Assembly (NCBI RefSeq): GCF_017876495.1
Contig: NZ_JAGIOB010000001.1
Location: 1,240,001-1,304,000 of the forward strand
DNA length: 64,000 nucleotides
Direction: 5' to 3'
Origin: Microlunatus capsulatus
GTDB lineage: Bacteria; Actinomycetota; Actinomycetes; Propionibacteriales; Propionibacteriaceae
Part shown: positions 18,257 to 28,534 of the stretch, piece by piece
Layout of the letters: every line of letters starts with the position of its first letter
How positions within the stretch are numbered: position 1 is the stretch's first letter
Notes under the pieces: generated by a model
Told to the model about the DNA's origin: nothing
Database searches by the model: none
What the model saw: only the letters and a program-made list of their open reading frames with translations
Program-made: the position numbers and the translations under genes

Positions 18257-18262
18257 TAGGAT
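18257..18262 (+). promoter_or_regulatory. -10 of the yihY gene
   Basis: TAGGAT lies 41 bases before GTG 18304, which has GAGGAGGA as its SD. This is a conventional leadered transcript. Confidence 0.35.
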
Positions 18263-18303
18263 GAGCGCGCCCCGGCCGACCCGGGCCGGGCCGAGGAGGA
18301 CGT

Positions 18304-19332
18304 GTGCCCGACCACGCCCCCCACCCCGCCCCCGGGGAGGTCGTCCCGCTGCGGTCGGTGAGCGCGAGGGCCTGGCTCTACGCCCTCCGCCGCGTCGGCC
18401 GCGGGTTCTGGCGCCACCAGGACCACGACCTCGCCGCCGGCCTCACCTACCACGCGGTGCTCGCCGTCTTCCCCGCGCTCGTGGCCCTCGTGTCGCTGCT
18501 GGGCCTGCTCGGCGCCGGCGACCGGTCCACCGACACCGTGCTGGTCGTCGCCCGGCTGCTGGTCCCCGCCGAGGCGCTCGGCGTCGTCGAGCCGCTGGTG
18601 GAGAACCTCGCGGCCTCCTCCTCACGGGTGGTGACCCTGGTCCTGGGCGTCGTCCTCGCCCAGTGGTTCGTCACCATCTACGTGCTGGCCGTCGGCCGCG
18701 CGCTCAACCGGGTCTTCGAGGTGCGCGAGGGGCGGCCGCTCCTGCCGCGCCTGGTCCGCACGGTGGGCCTGACGCTGGTCCTGGGCGTGCTCGTGCTGCT
18801 CGCCGCGGTCCTGCTCCTGCTGTCCGCGCCGGTGGCCGAGGCGCTCGGGTTCCTCTTCGGCGTCGGCTCGCCGGTGGTGCGGGTGGTCGGGGTGCTCAAG
18901 TGGCCGCTGCTCGCCGCGGTGCTGGCCCTGCTGGTCGGGCTGCTGTACGCCCGGGCCCCCAACGTGCGGCCGCCCCACCGGCGCTGGGTGAGCCCCGGCG
19001 CGGTGCTCGCCATCGTCATCTGGCTCGTCGGCTCGCTGGCCTTCGGCTTCTACGTCCGCCACGTCGCCGGCTACCAGCGCACCTACGGCGCGCTGGCCGG
19101 GCTCGTGGTTCTGCTGGTGTGGCTGTGGGTGTCCAACCTCGCGCTGCTGCTGGGGGCCGAGGTGGACCGCGAGGTCGAGCGGGTGCGCCAGCTCGCCGCC
19201 GGGGTGGCCGCGGAGGAGCGCGTCGTGCTGGAGCCCCGCGACGTCCGGCTCAGCGAGAAGGTGGCGGCGCGGGACCGCCGTGACGTCGAGGCCGGGCGAC
19301 GCCTGCGGCAGCGCCGCCCGCCGCCGCGCTGA
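18304..19332 (+). CDS. YihY/BrkB family membrane protein
   Basis: 342 residues with six or seven hydrophobic helices. The family signature GLTYHAVLAVFPALVALVSLLG is followed by RALNRVFEV, and the central GYQRTYGALAGLVVLLVWLWVSNLALLLGAEVDREVER is highly typical. The C-terminal 50 residues are charged and cytosolic. YihY members were once thought to be RNase BN; the true role (envelope or transport) is unsettled. Confidence 0.9.
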   Translation: MPDHAPHPAPGEVVPLRSVSARAWLYALRRVGRGFWRHQDHDLAAGLTYHAVLAVFPALVALVSLLGLLGAGDRSTDTVLVVARLLVPAEALGVVEPLVENLAASSSRVVTLVLGVVLAQWFVTIYVLAVGRALNRVFEVREGRPLLPRLVRTVGLTLVLGVLVLLAAVLLLLSAPVAEALGFLFGVGSPVVRVVGVLKWPLLAAVLALLVGLLYARAPNVRPPHRRWVSPGAVLAIVIWLVGSLAFGFYVRHVAGYQRTYGALAGLVVLLVWLWVSNLALLLGAEVDREVERVRQLAAGVAAEERVVLEPRDVRLSEKVAARDRRDVEAGRRLRQRRPPPR

Positions 19333-19414
19333 CACCCTTGCGCCGGTCACGGGCCGCCGCCATGCTGAGGCGCCGGCGCCCCTGCACCGGTCCTCGACGA
19401 CGATCGGACCCTCC

Positions 19415-20452
19415 GTGCCGCTCCGCGCCCCCGCTCCCCTCCCCGGCCCCCTCCCCGCTCCCCGTCCCGGCCGTCTCCGGCTGGTCGTCGCGACCGTCGC
19501 GCTGGCCCTCGCCGGCTCGACGCTGCTGGCCGGCCCCGCCCAGGCCGCGCCGGCCGGCGGGCGCACCGTCGCCCTCGGCGACTCCTTCGCCTCCGGGGAG
19601 GGCCTGGCCCCCTACCGCGCCGGCACCGACACGGCCACCACCACCTGCCACCGCTCGCCGCGGGCCTACCCCGAGCTGCTCGACGAGGGCCGGCACCCGG
19701 CGGTCAGCAGCGTCCGCTCGGTCGCCTGCTCCGGCGCGCTGACCGGCGACGTGGTCGCCGACCTCCGCCCGGGCGACGACGTGGCGGCCCAGACCGCCGC
19801 CCTCAGCCGGCGCACCCGGACCGTGACGCTCACCGTCGGCGGCAACGACATCCTCTTCGCACCGGTGCTGGCCACCTGCACCTACACCCCCGTCCCCGCG
19901 CTCCAGGGCGTCGTGCTGGGCCGCCCGGGCTGCCGGGAGAAGCTGGAGCCGCTGGTCGCCGGGGCCACCGCCGGGCTCGCCGGGAAGGTGCCGACCGGTC
20001 CGGGCCGCGTCAGCCTGGCGACGGTGCTGGCCGAGGTGCACCGCAAGGCCCCGCGCGCGAAGGTCTACGTCACCGGCTACCCCCGGCTGTTCGGGCTGAC
20101 CGGCTTCGACGCCTACGGCTGCCGGGTCGGCTCCGTCGCTGGCGCCCCGCTGTACGTCAGCAGCGCCGACGTCCGCTGGGTGCGCGCCAAGGCCGACGGC
20201 CTCAACGCGGCCCTGCGGGCCGGCGTCGCCCAGGCCCGCAGCCTCGGTGTCCCGGCCACCTACGTCGACGTCGCCGACGCCTTCACCAGCCACAACGTCT
20301 GCGGCTCGGGCACGCCGTGGCTCAACGGCGTGCTGCTCGCCCCGACGGCGCCGCCCTCGCTGGACCCGGCCACCTTCCACCCGAACGCGGCGGGGCAGAA
20401 GGCCTACGCCAAGGCCGTCACCGCTGCCGTGCAGGCGCGCCCGCGCACCTGA
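19415..20452 (+). CDS. Secreted SGNH/GDSL esterase
   Basis: 345 residues with a Sec signal peptide (arginines, then LVVATVALALAGSTLLAG, likely cut after AQA at residue 44). Ser57 lies in LGDSFASGEG, the Asn block in LTVGGNDILF, and the Asp/His pair in DPATFHPNAAGQ. Cysteines spread through the chain would form disulfides, as in Streptomyces lipase/esterase SGNH enzymes. GTG 19415 places the signal peptide properly; the earlier open frame overlaps yihY and is not credible. Acts outside the cell on ester substrates, perhaps lipids or acylated glycans. Confidence 0.88.
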   Translation: MPLRAPAPLPGPLPAPRPGRLRLVVATVALALAGSTLLAGPAQAAPAGGRTVALGDSFASGEGLAPYRAGTDTATTTCHRSPRAYPELLDEGRHPAVSSVRSVACSGALTGDVVADLRPGDDVAAQTAALSRRTRTVTLTVGGNDILFAPVLATCTYTPVPALQGVVLGRPGCREKLEPLVAGATAGLAGKVPTGPGRVSLATVLAEVHRKAPRAKVYVTGYPRLFGLTGFDAYGCRVGSVAGAPLYVSSADVRWVRAKADGLNAALRAGVAQARSLGVPATYVDVADAFTSHNVCGSGTPWLNGVLLAPTAPPSLDPATFHPNAAGQKAYAKAVTAAVQARPRT

Positions 20453-20491
20453 GCGCACCCCCTCCGTCCGCCCGCCGGCGCCGAGATCCGG

Positions 20492-20546
20492 CCAGAAGTC
20501 CGGCCCGGACCAGAAGTTTGGCCCGGAGCAGAAGAGGTACTGCGGA
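20492..20546 (+). repeat. 18-base tandem repeats upstream of the GT2 gene
   Basis: CCAGAAGTCCGGCCCGGA (20492-20509) is followed directly by CCAGAAGTTTGGCCCGGA (20510-20527) and a decayed third unit starting GCAGAAG. They fill the gap between the esterase and the glycosyltransferase, 40-95 bases before ATG 20587. Possible regulator-binding iterons. Confidence 0.55.
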
Positions 20547-20586
20547 CGGAGGGGTCGCCCGGCCCCGCTGAGCAGAGGGGGCAGCC

Positions 20587-21471
20587 ATGGCGTCGTCCGG
20601 TCCGGAGCCGTCCCGCCGCTGGTCGGAGGACTGGTCCCGGCCGGTGGAGCGCGTGCCGCCCGTCGTCGACGTGCTGGTGCCGACCGTCGACCGGCCGGCC
20701 GAGCTGGCCGTCACCCTGGCCGGCCTGGCCGCGCAGGACGACCCGCCCTTCCGGGTCACGGTCAGCGACCAGTCCGACGACGGCAGCGCGGCCCGCGCCC
20801 CGGCCGTCGAGGCGATGGTCCGGGTGCTGCGGGCCCAGGGCCGGGAGGTCCGGCTGCTCCGGCACCTGCCCCGCCGCGGGCTGGCCGAGCACCGCCAGTT
20901 CCTGCTGGACACCGCCGAGGCGGACCAGGTGCTGTTCCTCGACGACGACGTCTGGCTGGAGCCGGGCACGCTGGCCCGGATGTCGGAGGCCCTGGACCGG
21001 CTGGGCTGCGGCTTCGTCGGCAGCGCCCCGATGGGGCTGAGCTTCCTCGACGACCGCCGTCCGCACCACCAGGCGCCGTTCGAGCCCTGGGACGGCCCCG
21101 TCCGGCCCGAGCGCGTCCGCGACGACAGCCCGGCGATCGCCCGGGCCTCCCTGCACGGCGCGGCGAACCTCGTGCACGTCGCCGAGCGGGTGCCGGTCCC
21201 GCGCGACGGCTGGCTGCCGTACAAGATCGCCTGGGTCGGGGCCTGCACCCTGTTCCGCCGCTCGGCCCTGGTGGAGTCCGGCGGCTTCGACTTCTGGCGC
21301 CGGCTGCCCCCGTCCCACGCCGGCGAGGACGTCGCCGCCCAGTGGCGGGTGATGGAGCGCCACGGCGCCGCGGGCCTGCTGCCCAGCGGCGCGGTCCACC
21401 TCGAGGCCCCGACGACGGTCCCCGACCGCACGGTCGAGGCCCGATCCGTGCTCTTCGCCGACGCGCCCTGA
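20587..21471 (+). CDS. Family 2 glycosyltransferase
   Basis: 294 residues, GT-A fold. VVDVLVPTVDRPAELAVTLAGL is the nucleotide-sugar entry strand and VLFLDDDVWLEPGTL carries the metal-binding DxD-type motif. HAGEDVAAQWRVMERHG is the acceptor-side ED motif. No membrane anchor. Donor and acceptor are unknown; the GT9/HldE block 7 kb away may be part of the same glycan pathway, but this is only a proximity argument. The SD GAGGGGG sits before ATG 20587. Confidence 0.85.
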   Translation: MASSGPEPSRRWSEDWSRPVERVPPVVDVLVPTVDRPAELAVTLAGLAAQDDPPFRVTVSDQSDDGSAARAPAVEAMVRVLRAQGREVRLLRHLPRRGLAEHRQFLLDTAEADQVLFLDDDVWLEPGTLARMSEALDRLGCGFVGSAPMGLSFLDDRRPHHQAPFEPWDGPVRPERVRDDSPAIARASLHGAANLVHVAERVPVPRDGWLPYKIAWVGACTLFRRSALVESGGFDFWRRLPPSHAGEDVAAQWRVMERHGAAGLLPSGAVHLEAPTTVPDRTVEARSVLFADAP

Positions 21472-21505
21472 GCGACCACCCCGCGCCCTGAGCCGCCGGC
21501 GGTCG

Positions 21506-23317
<1,812 letters not shown>

Positions 23318-23479
23318 GGTGTTCCACCTCGCGTGAGAAGGGCGCCCCCGGCGCACGCCACGCTCGGCCTGCCGCGGTGAGGGCTTGCCCTGAGCGTATC
23401 GGGCCCGCGCCCGCTCCCCCGCCCGCGCGGCCGTGCACAGCCGATTCTCAGCCTCCGGGCCGACGTCCCCCCGGTGACC

Positions 23480-24703
23480 TCAGGAGAGCCGCTCGAGGAT
23501 GACGGCCATCCCCTGCCCCCCGCCGACGCACATCGTCTCCAGGCCCACCTGGACGTCGCGGCGCACCATGGCGTGCAGCAGCGTCGTCATGATCCGGGCG
23601 CCGGTGGAGCCGAACGGGTGGCCCAGCGCGATCGCGCCACCGTGCACGTTGAGCCGGTCCGGGTCGATGCCGAGGTCGCGCTGGGAGGCGATGACCTGCA
23701 CGGCGAACGCCTCGTTGATCTCGACGAGGTCGACGTCGGACATCCGCATCCCGGCCCGGGTCAGCGCCTGCCGGCTGGCCTCGACGGGCCCGAGCCCCAT
23801 GATCTCGGGGCTCAGCGCGCTGACCCCGGTGGCGACGATCCGGGCCAGCGGCGTCAGCCCCAGCTCGGCCGCGCGGGTGCTGCTCATGATGACCACGGCC
23901 GCCGCGCCGTCGTTGAGCGGGCAGCAGTTGCCGGCCGTCACGGTGCCGTCGGGCCGGAACACCGGGCGCAGCCCGGACACGCCCTCGAGGGTGACGCCGG
24001 CCCGGGGCCCGTCGTCGGTGCGGACGACGGTCCCGTCGGCGAGCGTGACGGGGATGATCTCGGCCTCGGGGACGCCGTCGGCGATGGCCTGCTCGGCCCG
24101 GTTCTGGGAGCGGACGGCGAACTCGTCCTGCTCGCGGCGGGTGATGCCGCGCAGCCCGGCGACGTTCTCGGCCGTCTGGCCCATCGCGATGTAGACGTCC
24201 GGCAGCTCGCCGTCGCGCCGCGGGTCGTGCCAGGGCCGGTTCTCCTCCGCGGTCGCGCGGGTGCGCTCGGCGGCGGCAGCGAAGGCGGGGTGGTGGCTCT
24301 CGGGGGCGTCGACGCCGGCGGAGCCGAAGCCGCGGTAGCGCGACACGCACTCGACGCCGCCGGAGACGAAGGCGTCGCCCTCCCCCGCCCGGATCGCGTG
24401 GAAGGCCATCCGCGCGGTCTGCACGCTGGAGGCGCAGAACCGGTTGACGGTGGCGGCGGGGACGCCGTCGAGCCCCAGCTGGACAGCGACCCGGCGGGCG
24501 ATGTTGCCGCCGTGCTCGTCACGCGGCTCCGCGCAGCCGAGGTAGAGATCGTCGAGGGTGGCCGGGTCCAGCTCCGGGACCCGGTCCAGGACGCCGCGGA
24601 CGACGCCGGCGGCGAGGTCGTCGGGGCGGACGGAGGCCAGCGAGCCCTTGACGGCGCGCCCGATCGGGGTCCGGCCGGCGGCGACGACGACGGCGTCGGG
24701 CAT
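23480..24703 (-). CDS. Thiolase (acetyl-CoA acyltransferase)
   Basis: 407 residues. Nucleophile Cys90 in VNRFCASSVQ, the NVHGGAIALGHPFGSTGAR histidine loop and the second Cys in CVGGGQGMA give a complete thiolase site. INEAFAVQ is also kept. A FadA-type degradative role is likeliest because the acyl-CoA dehydrogenase is immediately upstream (TGATG overlap at 24703). The open frame that runs on to 25618 lies antisense-free across the dehydrogenase and is not a fusion. Confidence 0.93.
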   Translation of the reverse strand: MPDAVVVAAGRTPIGRAVKGSLASVRPDDLAAGVVRGVLDRVPELDPATLDDLYLGCAEPRDEHGGNIARRVAVQLGLDGVPAATVNRFCASSVQTARMAFHAIRAGEGDAFVSGGVECVSRYRGFGSAGVDAPESHHPAFAAAAERTRATAEENRPWHDPRRDGELPDVYIAMGQTAENVAGLRGITRREQDEFAVRSQNRAEQAIADGVPEAEIIPVTLADGTVVRTDDGPRAGVTLEGVSGLRPVFRPDGTVTAGNCCPLNDGAAAVVIMSSTRAAELGLTPLARIVATGVSALSPEIMGLGPVEASRQALTRAGMRMSDVDLVEINEAFAVQVIASQRDLGIDPDRLNVHGGAIALGHPFGSTGARIMTTLLHAMVRRDVQVGLETMCVGGGQGMAVILERLS

Positions 24704-25878
24704 CAGTGGGCCCGCACCTTCACGGGCTGGCCGCCGAGCCCGAGGTCGCGCCCGATCAGCTCCTTCATGATCTCGTTCGAGCCGGCCCAGATCCGTGACA
24801 CCCGGGCGTCGGCCCAGGCCCGCGTCACCCGGTACTCGTTCATGTAGCCGTAGCCACCCCACAGCTGGACGCAGGCGTCGAGGATGTCGTTCTGCACCTG
24901 GGCGGTCCACCACTTGGCCTTGGCCGCGTCGACGGCGGTGAGCCGGCCGTGCAGCTGCTCCATGACGCACGCGTCGACGAAGGCCTGCGTGACCTCGGCC
25001 GTGGTCACCAGCTCGGCGAGGGTGAACCGGTTGGCCTGGAACGAGCCGATCGGCTGGCCGAACGCCTGCCGCTCGCGCACGTAGACCAGCGTCTCGTCGA
25101 GGATCTGGCGGGCGTGGGAGAGGTTGTAGACGGCGGCACCGATCCGCTCGGTGACCAGCCGCTCCATCATCGCGACGAAGCCGCCGTCGACCTCCCCGAC
25201 CACCTGCTCGGGGCCCAGCCGGACGTCGGCGAAGAACAGCTCCGCGGTGTCGGACTCCTGCTGGCCCACCTTGTCGAGCTTGCGGCCGCGCTCGAAGCCG
25301 GGCATCCCGGTCTCGACGGCGAACAGGGTGATGCCGCGGGCGCCCTTCTCCGGGCTGGTGCGCGCGGCGACCAGCACGAGGTCGGCCGACCAGCCGTTGG
25401 TGATGAAGGTCTTGGAGCCGTTGAGCACCCAGCCGTCGCCGTCGCGGACGGCCGTGGTCCGCAGGGCGGCCAGGTCGGAGCCGCCGGAAGGCTCGGTCAT
25501 GCCGATCGCGGTGACCAGCTCGCCGGTGCAGAACCGGGGCAGCCAGCGGCGCTTCTGCTCCTCGGTGCCCAGCTCGACGAGGTAGGGCGCGACGCAGTCG
25601 GCGTGGATGCCGACGCACGAGGGGTAGGCGAAGGACAGCTTGGAGAGCTCCTCGCTGAGCACCATCGTGAACCGGGGGTCGTCGACGCCGACGCCGCCGT
25701 ACTCCTCCGGCACGTTGAGGCCCAGCAGGTCGAGGCGGCCCAGCTCCAGCCAGACGTCGCGGCCGAAGCCGTGGTCGGCGATGTGCTTCTCCTGGTCGGG
25801 CCGCAGCACGCGGTCGACGAAGGTGCGGCAGGTGTCGCGGAACGCCTCGTGGTCCTCGTCGAAGATGGTGCGCCTCAT
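24703..25878 (-). CDS. Acyl-CoA dehydrogenase
   Basis: 391-residue FAD enzyme for the first beta-oxidation step. IGMTEPSGGSDLAALRTTA is the FAD/substrate signature, GSKTFITNGWSADLVLVAARTS the middle domain, and WAGSNEIMKELIGRDLG carries the likely catalytic Glu. ATG 25878 follows GGGGAGGACGCG. It leads the dehydrogenase-thiolase operon and has an operator-like palindrome in its 5' region. Confidence 0.93.
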   Translation of the reverse strand: MRRTIFDEDHEAFRDTCRTFVDRVLRPDQEKHIADHGFGRDVWLELGRLDLLGLNVPEEYGGVGVDDPRFTMVLSEELSKLSFAYPSCVGIHADCVAPYLVELGTEEQKRRWLPRFCTGELVTAIGMTEPSGGSDLAALRTTAVRDGDGWVLNGSKTFITNGWSADLVLVAARTSPEKGARGITLFAVETGMPGFERGRKLDKVGQQESDTAELFFADVRLGPEQVVGEVDGGFVAMMERLVTERIGAAVYNLSHARQILDETLVYVRERQAFGQPIGSFQANRFTLAELVTTAEVTQAFVDACVMEQLHGRLTAVDAAKAKWWTAQVQNDILDACVQLWGGYGYMNEYRVTRAWADARVSRIWAGSNEIMKELIGRDLGLGGQPVKVRAH

Positions 25879-25908
25879 CGCGTCCTCCCCGTCACCCTCG
25901 GGGCGAAG

Positions 25909-25937
25909 TTACCCGTCGGTAGGTAAGCGGCAGACTA
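25909..25937 (-). promoter_or_regulatory. Promoter and operator-like palindrome of the acyl-CoA dehydrogenase operon
   Basis: Minus-strand -10 TAGTCT (25932-25937) is followed, around the expected start point, by nested inverted repeats: TTACC/GGTAA (25909-25913, 25922-25926) and TACC/GGTA (25910-25913, 25918-25921). A palindrome at +1 suggests repression, plausibly by an acyl-CoA-sensing TetR protein. No such regulator lies next to it. Confidence 0.45.
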
Positions 25938-25989
25938 CCCGTTCCGCGCCCGCTGCGGCACCTCCGCGCCGAGCCGTCGCGGCCTGCAC

Positions 25990-25995
25990 TACGGT
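25990..25995 (+). promoter_or_regulatory. -10 of the SDR epimerase gene, leaderless
   Basis: TACGGT ends six bases before GTG 26002. No SD intervenes, so the mRNA probably starts at the initiation codon. Confidence 0.5.
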
Positions 25996-26001
25996 CGCCC
26001 G

Positions 26002-26832
26002 GTGAGCACCGAGCGACGACGGGTCCTGCTGACCGGGGCGACGGGGACGGTGGCCGGGCAGCTGCTGCCGGCCCTGCGGGAGGCCTACGACCTCCGGCTG
26101 GTGGACGTCCGCGACACCGACCGGGACGGCCACCGGGTCGAGGGCGTGGAGCTGCTCGACCTGCTGGGGGCCGACGACGCGGAGCTGCTCGCGCTCGTCG
26201 ACGGCGTCGACACGGTCGTGCACTGCGGCTACGCGCCGTCGGCCGGCGAGCCCACCTACGCGCAGGAGCGGCGCAACGTCGACATGACCCAGCGGGTCCT
26301 CGAGGCGGCGCGCACGGCCGGCGTCCGCCGCGTCGTCGCCGCGAGCACCAACCAGGCCTCGAAGTGGTACGAGCGGCCCTGGGCCGAGCACCGGATCGAC
26401 CGCGTCGGTCCCGAGGACTACCCGAAGCCCGACTCCTGGTACGGCTGGGCCAAGGCGGCGTACGAGTCGATGGGCTTCCTCTACGCCTGCGGCGCCCTGG
26501 GCCGCCCCGTCGAGGTGGTGCTGGTGCGGATCGTCGCCCCGCGGGAGATCGACGCCGCCGACTTCGCCGACCGCCCCCTGGAGCGCTACCTGCGCGACAT
26601 CGCCGGCTACGTGAGCCCGCGCGACCTCGCCCAGCTGTTCACCCGCTCGGTCGACGCCCCGTCGGTCGACGACCGGTTCGGCGTGCCGTTCCAGATCTTC
26701 TACGGCGTCTCGGCCAACGCGCGCACGTTCTGGAGCACCACCAACGCCCGGGAGGTCGTCGGCTACGACCCCCAGGACGACTCCGAGGTGCGGTTCGCCG
26801 ACGACATCGCCCGGATGCTCGCCCGCGGCTGA
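26002..26832 (+). CDS. NAD(P)-dependent epimerase/dehydratase (extended SDR)
   Basis: 276 residues. Rossmann motif TGATGTVAGQLL at the N-terminus, catalytic Tyr and Lys in SWYGWAKAAYE, and NAD-loop VRRVVAASTNQ. The pattern (short length, STNQ...WYGWAKAAYE) resembles uronate dehydrogenases as well as sugar epimerases. It points away from hldE, with an 18-base gap between the two stops, so a role as HldD is possible but not shown. Start fixed by the leaderless promoter. Confidence 0.8.
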   Translation: MSTERRRVLLTGATGTVAGQLLPALREAYDLRLVDVRDTDRDGHRVEGVELLDLLGADDAELLALVDGVDTVVHCGYAPSAGEPTYAQERRNVDMTQRVLEAARTAGVRRVVAASTNQASKWYERPWAEHRIDRVGPEDYPKPDSWYGWAKAAYESMGFLYACGALGRPVEVVLVRIVAPREIDAADFADRPLERYLRDIAGYVSPRDLAQLFTRSVDAPSVDDRFGVPFQIFYGVSANARTFWSTTNAREVVGYDPQDDSEVRFADDIARMLARG

Positions 26833-26850
26833 CCCGCGGCCGGGACCTGC

Positions 26851-28356
26851 TCAGTCCGCCAGCGGCTGGCCCCGGCGGGCCCGGATCCGGCCGACGACGT
26901 CGGTGGTGGACTGGCTGGGCACGAAGCCGAGGATCTGCACCTCGCCGCCGTAGCCCTCCACCACCGCCGCCTCGACGAGGTCCTCGGGCCGGTAGTCCCC
27001 GCCCTTGGCGTAGACGTCGGGCCTCAGCCGCTCCAGCAGCGGGACCGGGGTGTCGGTGTCGAAGACGGTGACGTAGGAGACGCAGCTGAGGGCGGCGATG
27101 ACGCCGGCCCGGTCCGCCTCGCCGTTGATCGGCCGCTCCGGCCCCTTGAGCCGGCGCACGGAGCGGTCGCTGTTGACCGCCACCACCAGCACGTCGCCGA
27201 GCTGCGCGGCCTGCTGCAGGTAGGTGGTGTGCCCGCGGTGCAGGACGTCGAAGCAGCCGTTGGTCATCACGACCCGGCGGCCGGCCGCGCGCTCGGCGGC
27301 GACCCGGCGCAGCAGGGTCTCCTCGTCGAGCGCGGCGTCGCCCACGCCGAGGTGCTCGACCAGCTCGTCGGTGGAGCAGACCGAGGTGCCGAAGCGCTGA
27401 ACGACGACGTCCGCGGCGGCCTGCGCCAGCGCGGCCGCGACGCGCAGCGGGGTGCCGGCGGCGCGGGCCAGGGTGAGCGCGGCGACGAAGGTGTCCCCCG
27501 CACCCGCCGCCTGCTTCTCGGCGCGCGGCGAGCCGGAGGTGCGGAACGGCCGGCCCTCGACGTCGTCGCCGGTCAGCAGCATCGAGCCGTCGCGGTCCAG
27601 GGTGACGAGCACCGCCGCCGCCCCCGAGCGCTCGCGGAGCTCGTCGGCCGCGCCGGTCAGCGCGGCCAGCCGGGTGCCGTCGGTGGGCACCGAGCGGCTG
27701 AGCAGCCGGAACGCCTCCTCGGCGTTCGGGGTGACCACGTCGGGCCGCAGGGCCGACCAGGGCGCGGCGTCGTGGGCGTCGACGACCACGAGGGGCGGGC
27801 GGGCCTGGCGGGTGAACGCGGTCCGGACGGCGTGCAGCAGGACGCCCGAGTCGTAGTCGCAGACCACCAGCGCCTCGGCCTCGACCAGGGCCTTGGCGGT
27901 GGCGGTGGCCAGGTCGTCCTCCAGGGCCGGCGTCAGCGCCAGGGGCTGGACGTCGTCGATCCGGACCAGCATCTGGTCGTCGGCGACCACCCGCGTCTTG
28001 GTCACGGTGGCGACGTCGGGTGAGTCCAGCAGCCCGCTGACCTCGACGCCGGCCCGCTCCAGCAGCGCGCGGAGCGTGCGGCCCGCCTCGTCGGCCCCGA
28101 CCAGGCCGACCAGCCGGACGTCAGCGCCCAGCGCGGCCAGGTTCATCGCCGTGTTGGCCGCCCCGCCGGGGACCTCGTGCCGCCCGCTGACCTCGACGAC
28201 GGGCGCGGGCGCCTCCCGCGAGAGCCGGTGGCTGGAGCCGACCCACCAGCGGTCGAGCATCACGTCACCGACGACGACGACCCGCGGCGCCCGGTGCCGC
28301 AGCGCCAGCGGGAGGTCGGGGGTGAGCGCGGTGACGTCGGCGAGGGAGGCGCTCAC
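26851..28356 (-). CDS. hldE: Bifunctional heptose-7-phosphate kinase / heptose-1-phosphate adenylyltransferase
   Basis: 501 residues. The PfkB kinase half (about 20-330) has VVVVGDVMLDRWW, VPGGAANTAMNLAALGADV and the catalytic AAGAGDTFVAALTLA. The nucleotidyltransferase half (about 360-501) has MTNGCFDVLHRGHTTYL (HxGH) and VNSDRSVRRLKGPERPI. Domain order equals E. coli HldE, which makes ADP-heptose from D,D-heptose-7-P with GmhB. gmhA and gmhB are not in the window. GTG 28356 overlaps the stop of an 18-codon ORF that has the only strong SD, implying translational coupling. The frame further upstream (to 28701) is not real coding. Confidence 0.93.
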   Translation of the reverse strand: MSASLADVTALTPDLPLALRHRAPRVVVVGDVMLDRWWVGSSHRLSREAPAPVVEVSGRHEVPGGAANTAMNLAALGADVRLVGLVGADEAGRTLRALLERAGVEVSGLLDSPDVATVTKTRVVADDQMLVRIDDVQPLALTPALEDDLATATAKALVEAEALVVCDYDSGVLLHAVRTAFTRQARPPLVVVDAHDAAPWSALRPDVVTPNAEEAFRLLSRSVPTDGTRLAALTGAADELRERSGAAAVLVTLDRDGSMLLTGDDVEGRPFRTSGSPRAEKQAAGAGDTFVAALTLARAAGTPLRVAAALAQAAADVVVQRFGTSVCSTDELVEHLGVGDAALDEETLLRRVAAERAAGRRVVMTNGCFDVLHRGHTTYLQQAAQLGDVLVVAVNSDRSVRRLKGPERPINGEADRAGVIAALSCVSYVTVFDTDTPVPLLERLRPDVYAKGGDYRPEDLVEAAVVEGYGGEVQILGFVPSQSTTDVVGRIRARRGQPLAD

Positions 28357-28409
28357 GCGGCTGCCCCGCGACCGGCGGCGGCGGAGCCGATCCAGCTGTT
28401 GGTACCCAT
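28353..28409 (-). CDS. 18-residue leader ORF overlapping the hldE start
   Basis: ATG 28409 sits seven bases after a perfect AGGAGGAG and encodes MGTNSWIGSAAAGRGAAA, with TGA overlapping the hldE GTG (GTGA). The hldE GTG itself has only a weak purine run, so ribosomes finishing this ORF probably reinitiate there. No known family is recognised. Confidence 0.55.
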   Translation of the reverse strand: MGTNSWIGSAAAGRGAAA

Positions 28410-28489
28410 AACTGCTCCTCCTACCCACTTCTCCTCGCCTCGACTGCTCGGGAGGAGAAGAAGTCCGGCAGCCCTCTGCAGGGACCGTA
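28410..28489 (-). promoter_or_regulatory. hldE leader with two mutually exclusive hairpins
   Basis: A minus-strand -10 TACGGT is at 28484-28489. In the transcript, arm A CTTCTCCTCC (28451-28460) can pair with arm B GAGGAGAAG (28428-28436, nine pairs) or with the SD AGGAGGAG of the leader ORF (28415-28422, seven pairs). A-B pairing frees the SD; A-SD pairing hides it. The layout is that of a translational switch. The ligand or trans-factor is unknown. Confidence 0.5.
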
Positions 28490-28534
28490 GCGGAGGTGCG
28501 GCAGGATCCCCGTCGTCGAGGAGAGGGAGGACGC

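Noticed and set aside
23480-25618. Thiolase fused to a long N-terminal extension (712 codons)
   Set aside because: The extension is an out-of-frame reading of the acyl-CoA dehydrogenase, whose own frame is intact and ends at the TGATG junction.
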